Of a stretch of DNA of 64,000 nt, positions 47,805 through 60,900 are shown piece by piece (the first letter of the stretch is position 1; the number at the start of each line of letters is the position of its first letter). The stretch is from Glandiceps talaboti (Eukaryota; Hemichordata; Enteropneusta; Spengelidae). The stretch covers positions 1,298,501 to 1,362,500 of the forward strand of contig NC_135549.1 of the NCBI RefSeq assembly GCF_964340395.1, read 5' to 3'. A program made the position numbers and the translations under genes. The notes under the pieces are model-generated. The model worked only from the letters and a program-made list of their open reading frames with translations. It did no database searches and was not told the DNA's origin.

Positions 47805-49040
47805 TGTCAATTGGGTATGAAATGAGAGGGCATGGCATGTACGAGTTGTGTATGAAAGCAGTGAATGATTGGGTTTCAGGTGGGTATGAAATGAGTGGGC
47901 AAGGTATGTATCAGTTGTGTATGAAAGCAGTGAATGATTGGGTTTCAGGTGGGTATGAAAGGAGTGGGCAAGGTATGTATGAGTTGTGTATGAAAGCAGT
48001 GAATGATTGGGTTTCAGGTGGGTATGAAATGAGTGGGCAAGGTATGTATGAGTTGTGTATGAAAGCAGTGAATGATTGGGTTTCAGGTGGGTATGAAATG
48101 AGTGGGCAAGGTATGTACGAGTTGTGTATGAAAGCAGTGAATGATTGGGTTTCAGGTGGGTATGAAATGAGTGGGCAAGGTATGTATGAGTTGTGTATGA
48201 AAGCAGTGAATGATTGGGTTTCAGGTGGGTATGAAATGAGAGGGCATGGTAGGTATGAGTTGTGTATGAAAGCAGTGGGTGTCAAGTGGGTATGAAATGA
48301 GTGGGCAAGGCATGTACGAGTTGTGTATGAAAGCAGTGAATGATTGGTATGAAATGAGAGGGCAAGGTATGTATGATTTGTGTATGAAAGCAGTGAATAA
48401 TTGGGTTTCAAGTGGGTATGAAAGGGCAAGGTATGTACGAGTTGTGTATGAAAGCAGTGAATGATTGGGTTTCAGGTAGGTATGAAATGAGAGGGCAAGG
48501 TATGTACGAGTTGTGTATGAAAGCAGTGAATGATTGGGTTTCAGGTAGGTATGAAATGAGGGCATGGTTGGTATGAGTTGTGTATGAAAGCAGTGAATGA
48601 TTGGGTTTCAGGTAGGTATGAAATGAAAGGGCAAGGCATGTATGAGTTGTGTATGAAAGCAGTGAATGATTGGGTTTCAGGTAGGTATGAAATGAGAGGG
48701 CAAGGTATGTACGAGTTGTGTATGAAAGCAGTGAATGATTGGGTTTCAGGTAGGTATGAAATGAGGGCATGGTTGGTATGAGTTGTGTATGAAAGCAGTG
48801 AATGATTGGGTTTCAGGTAGGTATGAAATGAAAGGGCAAGGCATGTATGAGTTGTGTATGAAAGCAGTGAATGATTGGGTTTCAGGTAGGTATGAAATGA
48901 GAGGGCATGGTAGGTATTAGTTGTGTATGAAAGCAGTGCATGATTGGGTTTCAGGTAGGTATGAAATGAAAGGGCATGGTATGTATGAGTTGTGTATGAA
49001 AGCAGTGAATGATTGGGTGTCAAGTGGGTATGAAATGAGG
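47805..49040. repeat. 69-bp satellite, about 18 copies
   Basis: The unit contains GAGTTGTGTATGAAAGCAGT and GATTGGGTTTCAGGTGGGTA. Several units are shortened. The 23-codon period makes long artefact frames. Confidence 0.95.
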
Positions 49041-49149
49041 GGCAATGAAATTATGTTATAGTTGATGTTAATTATCAAGTGGAGAACACAGAATGTTTTT
49101 TATTTGGTTTTGGTCGGTTTAGATATTTAGAAACAGTTTTAATACTTGG

Positions 49150-49755
49150 ATTTGTTGGGGTATGTAACCAGAAGGCAAAGTATGTTTACTTTGGTTTGGT
49201 GTGAAATCATGGGTAACTGGTTGGGTATGTAACCAGAAGGCAAAGTATGTTTACTTTGGTTTGGTGTGAAATCATGGGTAACTGGTTGGGTATGTAACCA
49301 GAAGGCAAAGTATGTTTACTTTGGTTCGGTGTGAAATTATGGGTAACTGGTTGGGTATGTAACCAGAAGGCAAAGTATTGTTTACTTTGGTTTGGTGTGA
49401 AATCATGGGTAACTGGTTGGGTATGTAACCAGAAGGCAAAGTATGTTTACTTTGGTTTGGTGTGAAATCATGGGTAACTGGTTGGGTATGTAACCAGAAG
49501 GCAAAGTATGTTTACTTTGGTTTGGTGTGAAATCATGGGTAACTGGTTGGGTATGTAACCAGAAGGCAAAGTATGTTTACTTTTGTTTGGTGTGAAATCA
49601 TGGGTAACTGGTTGGGTATGTAACCAGAAGGCAAAGTATTGTTTACTTTGGTTTGGTGTGAAATCATGGGTAACTGGTTGGGTATGTAACCAGAAGGCAA
49701 AGTATGTTTACTTTGGTTTGGTGTGAAATCATGGGTAACTGGTTGGGTATGCTAT
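49150..49755. repeat. 65-bp satellite, about 9 copies
   Basis: The unit contains GGTATGTAACCAGAAGGCAA and GGTGTGAAATCATGGG. Confidence 0.95.
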
Positions 49756-50094
49756 TGGTGAACATTTGGAGGTTAACTGCACACAAAAATTATAGGGCAA
49801 AGTAAGTTTACAAAATCCTGTTTACTGGGCTTTTCCTGTATGAAAACCAGGAATACTTCTTACTTTGGTGTTGGTGCCATGGGTTTAAAATTAAAGTACA
49901 CAGTACTGCTCAAGGTATCTGATGCATTAAATAATTATATTTTTAATGATGGTTATCACAAAATAAATAACAGTAACTCTAACACTGTAGGATAAATATA
50001 ACAAAGCTCGTTTTCAGAAATTAATGTTTTGTCATCAGCGTTGCACATATTGTTTTGTCGTTGCATTTATGTTGCAGCCAACTACATGCCTGTA

Positions 50095-52425
50095 ACTACA
50101 ATGACCAAACATATTTGATAAGAGCCACATTCAATCAAGAAACGTCAACAAACTTAGATATAATCTGTCCTATTAGTGTAATTAACAAACCACAGTGGGT
50201 GGGTACAACCAGATCTATACTATATTGTCCAAGTAGTAACATCTGTACTATTAGTGTAATTAACAAACCACAGTGGGTGGGTACAACCAGATCTATACTA
50301 TATTGTCCAACTAGTAACATCTGTCCTATTAGTGTAAGTAACAAACCACAGTGGGTGGGTACAACCAGATCTATACTATATTGTCCAACTAGTAACATCT
50401 GTTCTATTAGTGTAAGTAACAAACCACAGTGGGTGGGTACAACCAGATCTATACTATATTGTCCAAGTAGTAACATCTGTTCTATTAGTGTAATTAATAA
50501 ACCACAGTGGGTGGGTACAACCAGATCTATACTATATTGTCCAAGTAGTAACATCTGTTCTATTAGTGTAAGTAACAAACCACAGTGGATGGGTACAACC
50601 AGATACTATATTGTCCAAGTAGTAACATCTGTTCTATTAGTGTAAGTAACAAACCACAGTGGATGGGTACAACCAGATCTATACTATATTGTCCAACTAG
50701 TAACATCTGTCCTATTAGTGTAATTAATAAACCACAGTGGGTGGGTACAACCAGATCTATACTATATTGTCCAAGTAGTAACATCTGTTCTATTAGTGTA
50801 AGTAACAAACCACAGTGGATGGGTACAACCAGATACTATATTGTCCAAGTAGTAACATCTGTTCTATTAGTGTAAGTAACAAACCACAGTGGATGGGTAC
50901 AACCAGATCTATACTATATTGTCCAACTAGTAACATCTGTCCTATTAGTGTAATTAATAAACCACAGTGGATGGGTACAACCAGATACTATATTGTCCAA
51001 CTAGTAACATCTGTCCTATTAGTGTAATTAACAAACCACAGTGGATGGGTACAACCAGATACTATATTGTCCAAGTAGTAACATCTGTTCTATTAGTGTA
51101 AGTAACAAACCACAGTGGATGGGTACAACCAGATCTATACTATATTGTCCAAGTAGTAACATCTGTTCTATTAGTGTAAGTAACAAACCACAGTGGATGG
51201 GTACAACCAGATACTATATTGTCCAAGTAGTAACATCTGTTCTATTAGTGTAAGTAACAAACCACAGTGGGTGGGTACAACCAGACATATACTATATTGT
51301 CCAACTAGTAACATCTGTCCTATTAGTGTAAGTAACAAACCACAGTGGGTGGGTACAACCAGACATATACTATATTGTCCAACTAGTAACATCTGTCCTA
51401 TTAGTGTAAGTAACAAACCACAGTGGGTGGGTACAACCAGACATATACTATATTGTCCAACTAGTAACATCTGTCCTATTAGTGTAAGTAACAAACCACA
51501 GTGGGTGGGTACAACCAGACATATACTATATTGTCCAACTAGTAACATCTGTCCTATTAGTGTAAGTAACAAACCACAGTGGGTGGGTACAACCAGACAT
51601 ATACTATATTGTCCAACTAGTAACATCTGTCCTATTAGTGTAAGTAACAAACCACAGTGGGTGGGTACAACCAGATCTATACTATATTGTCCAACTAGTA
51701 ACATCTGTCCTATTAGTGTAATTAATAAACCACAGTGGGTGGGTACAACCAGATCTATACTATATTGTCCAACTAGTAACATCTGTTCTATTAGTGTAAG
51801 TAACAAACCACAGTGGGTGGGTACAACCAGATCTATACTATATTGTCCAACTAGTAACATCTGTCCTATTAGTGTAATTAATAAACCACAGTGGGTGGGT
51901 ACAACCAGATCTATACTATATTGTCCAACTAGTAACATCTGTTCTATTAGTGTAAGTAACAAACCACAGAGGGTGGGTACAACCAGATCTATACTAAACA
52001 TGAGTCAGGTCCTTTGAATTTTGTGCTCACTGTTTATATTGTAGGTCAGGTTGCACCCATACATCACCAGATTCATAATAATAACGGTAATACCTCGGTA
52101 ATAATCTTTATTCGTCCAAATACATTTGCAAATTTGTTGAATGTCGCCACAAGAGCAGCGCCCGAGTGTTGAAGAAGCAGGAAGAAACCAGCATACCCAG
52201 GGAAATCTGTGTTGTTCAGCAGGGTCAAACTGAGCATCACCCTTCTTACATACAGACCTTGTTAAATTTTAATCGAACTCAGACTGCAGAGGCGTACAAG
52301 CTAACCACTCAGCCACCGACAACCCTATGTTACTGTATGATTTATTACTTACACTAATTGGACAGAGGTTACTTATCTCATTATTTGTGGCTCTTGTTCA
52401 TTGAAACTGAACTCAATTATACTTT
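50095..52425 (-). mobile_element. TIR element with 78-bp satellite core, copy 2 (inverted)
   Basis: The left end TTGATAAGAGCCACATTCAA matches the reversed right end of copy 1. The right end has TTTGTGGCTCTTG and ATTGAAACTGAA, as in copy 1's right flank. The core (50160-51995) has about 23 units of 75-78 bp in the opposite orientation to copy 1. Some units have lost 3 nt (AGATACTAT for AGATCTATACTAT). A SINE occupies the interval before the right end. Confidence 0.8.
52073..52320 (-). mobile_element. tRNA-derived SINE
   Basis: On the minus strand the head reads GGTGGCTGAGTGGTTAGC (A box) and, about 30 nt on, GAGTTCGATTAAA (B box), resembling a Ser/Leu-type tRNA. A body with GCTCAGTTTGACCCTGCTG and a tail with AATAAAGATTATTACC follow. 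It sits just inside the right end of the second 78-bp-satellite element, so it inserted into or was captured by it. A diverged copy of the same family lies at 18.0-18.2 kb. Confidence 0.72.
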
Positions 52426-52624
52426 GAGCTGTATCAAAGGACTACCACATACATTGAACACTAAAATAAGTCTTTGATTTAGTGTTTACAAACACAAAGG
52501 TAAACAAATAATATTGAAAATAAACATATACAGCAGATTCCATATATTATTTGAAGTGTATAGATATTACCGGTAAACTAAACTTTCATAAGTATACAAT
52601 AACACAGTGACTGCAATAATATCT

Positions 52625-53485
52625 CAGCTGCAAGTAAACACAGCTGATATATAATAAACACAGCTGATATACAAGGAAACACAGCTGATATATAAGGAAA
52701 CACAGCTGATATATAAGGAAACACAGCTGATATATAAGTAAACACAGCTGATATATAATAAACACAGCTGATATACAAGGAAACAGCTGATATATAAGGA
52801 AACACAGCTGATATATAAGGAAACACAGCTGATATATAAGTAAACACAGCTGATATATAATAAACACAGCTGATATACAAGGAAACAGCTGATATATAAG
52901 GAAACACAGCTGATATATAAGGAAACACAGCTGATATATAAGGAAACACAGCTGATATACAAGGAAACACAGCTGATATACAAGGAAACACAGCTGATAT
53001 ATAAGGAAACACAGCTGATATATAAGTAAACACAGCTGATATATAATAAACACAGCTGATATACAAGGAAACAGCTGATATATAAGGAAACACAGCTGAT
53101 ATATAAGGAAACACAGCTGATATATAAGTAAACACAGCTGATATACAAGGAAACAGCTGATATAAGGAAACACAGCTGATATATAAGTAAACTCAGCTGA
53201 TATATAATAAACACAGCTGATATATAATAAACACAGCTGATATACAAGGAAACAGCTGATATACAAGTAATAGCTGATATACAAGGAAACACAGCTGATG
53301 TACAAATAATAGCTGATATGTACGTAAACACAGCTGATATGTACGTAAACACAGCTGATATACAAGAAACACAGCTGATATATAAGTAAATACAGCTGAT
53401 ATATAAGTAAACACAGCTGATATATAAGTAAACACAGCTGATATGTAAGTAAACACAGCTGATATACAAATAATAGCTGATATAC
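52625..53485. repeat. 21-bp satellite with CAGCTG, about 42 copies
   Basis: The unit is AACACAGCTGATATATAAGG plus A, with 16-20-bp variants. Every unit carries CAGCTG, an E-box/PvuII palindrome. All three minus-strand frames are open by composition. Confidence 0.95.
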
Positions 53486-53658
53486 ATTACAAACTACACA
53501 ATTCTTATCTTATACAATAATAAGCATATATCCAATAAACATATTTGTATCAGTTTATCTTAATGATTTATTTCAGCAAAGCTCTTACCACAAATATTTG
53601 CTTGGCTTATCAATTATGGTATCAGTTTTATAAATAATACAACACAGATGAGAAATTA

Positions 53659-53785
53659 AACTATATTATACCATGCACATGCCAAGTTGAACAAAAAATA
53701 TGGAATTTATACTCTGATCATTCTACGTCATGACAACGCACGTCTATGTCACGATAATGTGTGCCTGCATCACGAGTTCTGCTGT
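53659..53785. mobile_element. Partial copy of repeat family D
   Basis: About 80 bp aligns with 24550-24635, including ACCATGCAC, CAAAAAATATGGAAT and CTACGTCATGACAACGC. It stops where the 45-bp array begins. Confidence 0.55.
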
Positions 53786-53807
53786 TTGACTGTTTGAAAG
53801 CTGGTAC

Positions 53808-53960
53808 CACACTGGATATAGTGATTATTGATGTGTATACACTCCTGGCAACCACACTGGATATAGTGATAATATTGGTGCGTATACATACACTCCTGGT
53901 AACCACACTGGACATAGTGATCATTGATGTGTATACACTCCTGGCAACCACACTCCGTGA
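53808..53960. repeat. 45-bp tandem repeat, about 3.3 copies
   Basis: The unit contains CACACTGGATATAGTGAT and GTGTATACACTCCTGGC. Confidence 0.9.
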
Positions 53961-53989
53961 TCTCAGAGTTGTTATTTCTTGGCATTATT

Positions 53990-54942
53990 ACTTTTAGCAT
54001 GGCTTTTCTTCATTGTCTGAACAGCAATGACATGGGGATACTGTACAAAGACAAAATATACAACAATCTCAAAATACTTGATATGTATGTATATGTAAAT
54101 TAGGTGTGACAAATATGGCGTTTGGATCAGCAGACTGTTAAGTTAATCTGGAGTAGTTTCTTCCCATAATCCATGGGATTTAGGGGCATCTAGATAAAAA
54201 TAATCTACATACGGAAGATTACTATCTGATTATCCCTCAAAAATTAATATTATTTTAATTGTTAACAATAAGATTGTCATTGTTACCTAGTGGTATGAAC
54301 ACCTCAAAAGAGGTTTCATTTTTATGATATCTTCCTTGGTAATGAACAGCCCAATGTTGCCTTAAATTATTGGCTTTGGGTCAGAGTAACATTGAACCGC
54401 TGCTGGTATCCATATGGTGAATTGTCAGTTGTGATGTGAGGAGAGAAGTGTGTCTCACAGGAGTAAAACGGGAACTGTAGTTAAGGTAATAATTAGGGAT
54501 AGTGTTGTAGAAATGTTGACAGCGGTCCCAACAATGGTGGGAGTATGCCTATCTAGTGGTTATGAGTTAACGTTTTGGCCTTCAGCTTGACCAATGAGAT
54601 CCAAATACAGGTACTGATCGATGCATTGCCTTTACACAAATTTACTGTGGTTGTAATAGTGGGAAATAACCAGTGCCTTTAAAACTTTCAACATGGTGGC
54701 AGTGGTGGGATTAAGAGGACTTAAACCATTGATTCTGGGACTAGTGTCCCTTTCCAAGTCTGTCAGCATTTAAACCAATACATGTTTTTGAACTTTTTAG
54801 CACAACAGAATCAGGGGAGGGTCATATTTTACACAATAGCCCAGGTCTGACCCCCCCCCCCCAGTAATTACTGAAGGCTCCCTATATAGGATGAACCGTA
54901 TCCTGAAAGTCTGACCATGTACACCATCCATATTCTTACCTC
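53990..54942. other. Stretch downstream of the gene 3 stop
   Basis: Probably the 3' UTR of gene 3 and intergenic sequence. No canonical AATAAA on the minus strand was identified. A poly-C tract lies near 54850. Confidence 0.4.
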
Positions 54943-57900
54943 TTAGTCAATCTCCTTCAAGATGGCCATCACTGTTTTTCCATTGAAATTTTTCTGTCCT
55001 CTTACTCTCTTCATTACCATTGTGATCAAGTTATTTATTTTGACCATCATCTTCAGGTCACCATTACTTTTAATCTTCATCGATTGTTGCTTACAAAACC
55101 TTGCAACATGTATGTAACATGCAGAGTTACCTGCAATCTCTAACAACCTAATGTAATCAACAGAAATAGAAGTCTTTGATGAAGACACAGCCAAATTAAA
55201 TACATTTAAAGGCCAGGGTTTCAATCTTGGGTTCTCATGTTAGTGTTAACTTAACATTAAAGACACAAGATTACATACTAGTTATTCATTATAATTTTTT
55301 AATCTTAACCAACTTCTATAACTCTGACATACAAGTGTTTCTCATCCTGATACTAATCTTAATTTAAACTGTGCATGAAGAGCAGTGTATCCAAAAACAG
55401 TTTGTCATCAAATCTATTTACTCATCCACATGTGGCATATAAATGTTTATCTTTATACTTCATACTACTTCCCTCTCCAGTGATGTTATAACTTTAATAC
55501 TACTTGCCTTCCCCTTCTATTCAATACAATACAATACAATACAATACAATACAATACAATACAATACAATACAATACAATACAATACATGTACAATATAA
55601 TACAATACATGTACAATATAATACAATACATGTACAATATAATAACGGCATAATATACATGTATTTTCCTCACAAGCTTGAAAGAGAACCAGCTACCCAA
55701 CACACCATCAACCCATCCTATCCAACCCACCATCAATCCAGCCGCACCCAATCCAACCCACCATCAATTCAATTCATCCTATCCAACCCATCCTAGCCAT
55801 TCAACCAACTACAATTCAGCATCCATCCAGCATCTGTTCATTCATTCATTTGTTTGCATGGATGTCCATCTGTGCACCCACCAGCCAAAAACAGTTGACC
55901 CATCAACATCAATCCATCCATTAACCTGTCAATCTATCAACCCTTCCACTTCAATCCATCTATCCATCCATCCACCTATCCTCTCCATTCTATTTGTCTT
56001 TTGAATTACTCACTTGTTACACAGACACTGGTACTACTATCGAATTACTCACTTGTTACACATGAACACTGGTACTACTATCGAATTACTCACTTGTTAC
56101 ACATGGACACTGGTACTACTATCGAATTACTCACTTGTTACACATGGACACTGGTACTACTTTTGAATTACTCACTTGTTACACATGAACACTGGTACTA
56201 CTATCGAATTACTCACTTGTTACACATGGACACTGGTACTACTATCGAATTACTCACTTGTTACACATGAACACTGGTACTACTATCGAATTACTCACTT
56301 GTTACACATGGACACTGGTACTACTATCGAATTACTCACTTGTTACACATGAACACTTATACTACTATCGAATTACTCACTTGTTACACATGGACACTGG
56401 TACTACTTTTGAATTACTCACTTGTTACACATGGACACTGGTACTACTATCGAATTACTCACTTGTTACACATGAACACTTATACTACTATCGAATTACT
56501 CACTTGTTACACATGGACACTGGTACTACTTTTGAATTACTCACTTGTTACACATGGACACTGGTACTACTATCGAATTACTCACTTGTTACACATGAAC
56601 ACTTATACTACTATCGAATTACTCACTTGTTACACATGGACACTGGTACTACTTTTGAATTACTCACTTGTTACACATGGACACTGGTACTACTATCGAA
56701 TTACTCACTTGTTACACATGGACACTGGTACTACTTTTGAATTACTCACTTGTTACACATGGACACTGGTACTACTATCGAATTACTCACTTGTTACACA
56801 TGGACACTGGTACTACTATCGAATTACTCACTTGTTACACATGAACACTGGTACTACTATCGAATTACTCACTTGTTACACATGAACACTGGTACTACTT
56901 TTGAATTACTCACTTGTTACACATGGACACTGGTACTACTATCGAATTACTCACTTGTTACACGGACACTGGTACTACTTTTGAATTACTCACTTGTTAC
57001 ACATGAACACTGGTACTACTATCGAATTACTCACTTGTTACACATGAACACTGGTACTACTTTTGAATTACTCACTTGTTACACATGGACACTGGTACTA
57101 CTATCGAATTACTCACTTGTTACACATGGACACTGGTACTACTTTTGAATTACTCACTTGTTACACATGGACACTGGTACTACTATCGAATTACTCACTT
57201 GTTACACATGGACACTGGTACTACTTTTGAATTACTCACTTGTTACACATGGACACTGGTACTACTATCGAATTACTCACTTGTTACACATGGACACTGG
57301 TACTACTATCGAATTACTCACTTGTTACACATGGACACTGGTACTACTATCGAATTACTCACTTGTTACACATGGACACTGGTACTACTTTTGAATTACT
57401 CACTTGTTACACATGGACACTGGTACTACTATCGAATTACTCACTTGTTACACATGGACACTGGTACTACTATCGAATTACTCACTTGTTACACATGGAC
57501 ACTGGTACTACTTTTGAATTACTCACTTGTTACACATGAACACTGGTACTACTATCGAATTACTCACTTGTTACACATGGACACTGGTACTACTATCGAA
57601 TTACTCACTTGTTACACATGAACACTGGTACTACTTTTGAATTACTCACTTGTTACACATGAACACTGGTACTACTATCGAATTACTCACTTGTTACACA
57701 TGAACACTGGTACTACTTTTGAATTACTCACTTGTTACACATGGACACTGGTACTACTATCGAATTACTCACTTGTTACACATGAACACTGGTACTACTT
57801 TTGAATTACTCACTTGTTACACATGGACACTGGTACTACTATCGAATTACTCACTTGTTACACATGGACACTGGTACTACTTTTGAATTACTCACTTGTT

Positions 57901-60900
57901 ACACATGGACACTGGTACTACTATCGAATTACTCACTTGTTACACATGGACACTGGTACTACTTTTGAATTACTCACTTGTTACACATGGACACTGGTAC
58001 TACTATCGAATTACTCACTTGTTACACATGGACACTGGTACTACTTTTGAATTACTCACTTGTTACACATGGACACTGGTACTACTATCGAATTACTCAC
58101 TTGTTACACATGGACACTGGTACTACTTTTGAATTACTCACTTGTTACACATGGACACTGGTACTACTATCGAATTACTCACTTGTTACACATGGACACT
58201 GGTACTACTTTTGAATTACTCACTTGTTACACATGAACACTGGTACTACTATCGAATTACTCACTTGTTACACATGGACACTGGTACTACTTTTGAATTA
58301 CTCACTTGTTACACATGGACACTGGTACTACTTTTGAATTACTCACTTGTTACACATGGACACTGGTACTACTTTTGAATTACTCACTTGTTACACATGG
58401 ACACTGGTACTACTATCGAATTACTCACTTGTTACACATGAACACTGGTACTACTATCGAATTACTCACTTGTTACACATGGACACTGGTACTACTATCG
58501 AATTACTCACTTGTTACACATGGACACTGGTACTACTTTTGAATTACTCACTTGTTACACATGGACACTGGTACTACTTTTGAATTACTCACTTGTTACA
58601 CATGGACACTGCATGGTACTACTATCGAATTACTCACTTGTTACACATGAACACTGGTACTACTATCGAATTACTCACTTGTTACACATGGACACTGCAT
58701 GGTACTACTTTTGAATTACTCACTTGTTACACATGAACACTGGTACTACTTTTGAATTACTCACTTGTTACACATGGACACTGGTACTACTTTTGAATTA
58801 CTCACTTGTTACACATGGACACCGCATAGTACTACTTTTGAGTTACTCACTTGTTACACATGGACACTGCATGGTACTACTTTTGAATTACTCACTTGTT
58901 ACACATGAACACTGGTACTACTTTTGAATTACTCACTTGTTACACATGGACACTGGTACTGCTTCAATTTCAAGATAAGGCAACGTGGTTTTCAGAAACT
59001 CTTGGACCACACCTTGGTGACACAGATTCCTCTCCAACATACCCCTCAAGAGGGCAGTAGATGCCAAATATTGTTGCTGTTGAAAGTAATATAACACAAT
59101 TTCGACTTTGAGCAATTAGTCATTGGAACAAAAGATGTGGGATTTCATTTCAGGCCATATTCCACTTTACAAAAAAATGTTTTTGTCAAATTCAAGATCA
59201 TACTCCTGACCTATCGTGTCCTCAACGGTACCACCCCATCATATCTGTGTGATCTTCTCACTGTGTATAAACCAGCCCGCTGCCTTCGTTCTAGTAATCA
59301 ACAACAACTAGTTGTACCGAGAGTTGCATCAAAGTCGTTTGAAAATCATGCTTTCTACTCTGCTGCACCGAAGCTTTGTAACAATCTCCCATGTCACATC
59401 AGACAATGCACATCAATTGACACTTTCAAAACACAAGTTAAAAACTCACCTTTTCACCCAGATTTAGAGTGTAATGTAAAGTGAATTACTCTTACAAATA
59501 TTTGTTGAGATTTATTTTACACATCTATCTTAGTCGAAACCTGTTTAAATCATTTTACATTATCATTTTAAAATCAGTTATTGTTAATTCCTATTTTTTA
59601 GAGTGTTTTACTTTTGTTGAGACAATGTTTCTGCATTCATTTGTTTAGTTTTTTACCTTTTGCAGCCATACTTGTAATTTATTCGTGCAGTACTTTTTGA
59701 TTTATTCATTTTTTTCTTCTGTGAAGTGACTATTAAATAGTATGAGCACTGTCATATATAAATGTTTCATTGTTATAATTATGGTTCATTAGTTCTAGAA
59801 ACAGCAGTCAAAACATAAAAAAATCTTCATTATTTTCTCCAATTATAATTTTCATGAACTAAGCTTGAACAGGTGTGATTATATTACTGCTTTGCTCGTT
59901 TTTTTCATTCAGCTGGAAAAGACTTGTGACACAATTAAAAGGTTTATCACTACTTGACTTTCAACGTTACTTGTATTTTCTTTGGCTGAAAGTCAGACAA
60001 ATTATTTCGAGATAAATTTACTGCTTAAGATATAATGCCTTTATCAGGTGAAAAGGTCAGCTCTTTGCTGTATAAAAATATGTTTTCCTTTATTATCCAA
60101 CATGCATTTCTCAAGTTATTCATATGGAATGAGAAGAAAATTACATACTCAACAGCTAAGTCTGAGAATGTAGGCCTAATGAATAAGATTGGTATCTGTC
60201 AATATCAATCACATTGTCTGCATTTATACAATGATATAGGGAGGCTTTCTGTGTTAAGTGTCTCATGTTTCCCATGTAAACTCTTGATACATTATCAGAA
60301 AAGTTTAAAGAAAATGTTTACTGCACAATATCACGTACTGTAGCCGACTGCAAAGTACAGCCAAGTATAGTTCAATACCCACAGCTACAATTAATTGATA
60401 ACTCTTTGTTAAAAGTCATAGCCCCCCGCCCCACTTCTGATTACATACAATTAGGTTATTCATAGCCCCCCCCCCCTACTTCTGATTACATACAATTAGG
60501 TTATTCATAGCCCCCCCCCCCACTTCTGATTACATACAATTAGGTTATTCATAGCCCCCCCCCCTACTTCTGATTACATACAATTAGGTTATTCATAGCC
60601 CCCCCCCCCCCTACTTCTAATTACATACAATTAGGTTATTCTCCAACATATATAAAATAGTCCAAAGGAAATAATTTAAGACATTAATTCTCACTATCTT
60701 GCTTCTGGGAGGTACAAGAGACACCAATATAAATAAATGCTTACCTTTGCATTGAATGCTGACATAATTCTTGTAAAGAAATAGGTTCTACATTCACTAC
60801 TTGCATGTATGACTAAACTGATGCAGATTATTACATTCACCATCAATACCTTGAAAAAGGATCACAAAATATGAATAATTAATTACTACTACTACTACTA

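Noticed and set aside
47747-49023. Frames of 114-182 codons on both strands
   Set aside because: The 69-bp satellite (23 codons) in phase; no independent evidence.
52578-53487. Overlapping minus-strand frames of 185-287 codons
   Set aside because: All three frames are open because the 21-bp CAGCTG array lacks stops on that strand. Not coding.
56001-58927. Many frames of 60-181 codons with LLTCYTWTLV repeats
   Set aside because: The 41-bp array cycles through all three frames, giving a 41-residue periodic peptide. These are shadows of the splice-junction satellite.
59137-59484. Host gene with SYLCDLLTVYKPARC
   Set aside because: The motif order is the reverse-transcriptase tail of LINEs, and the frame lacks host splice sites. 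It is annotated as a mobile element instead.
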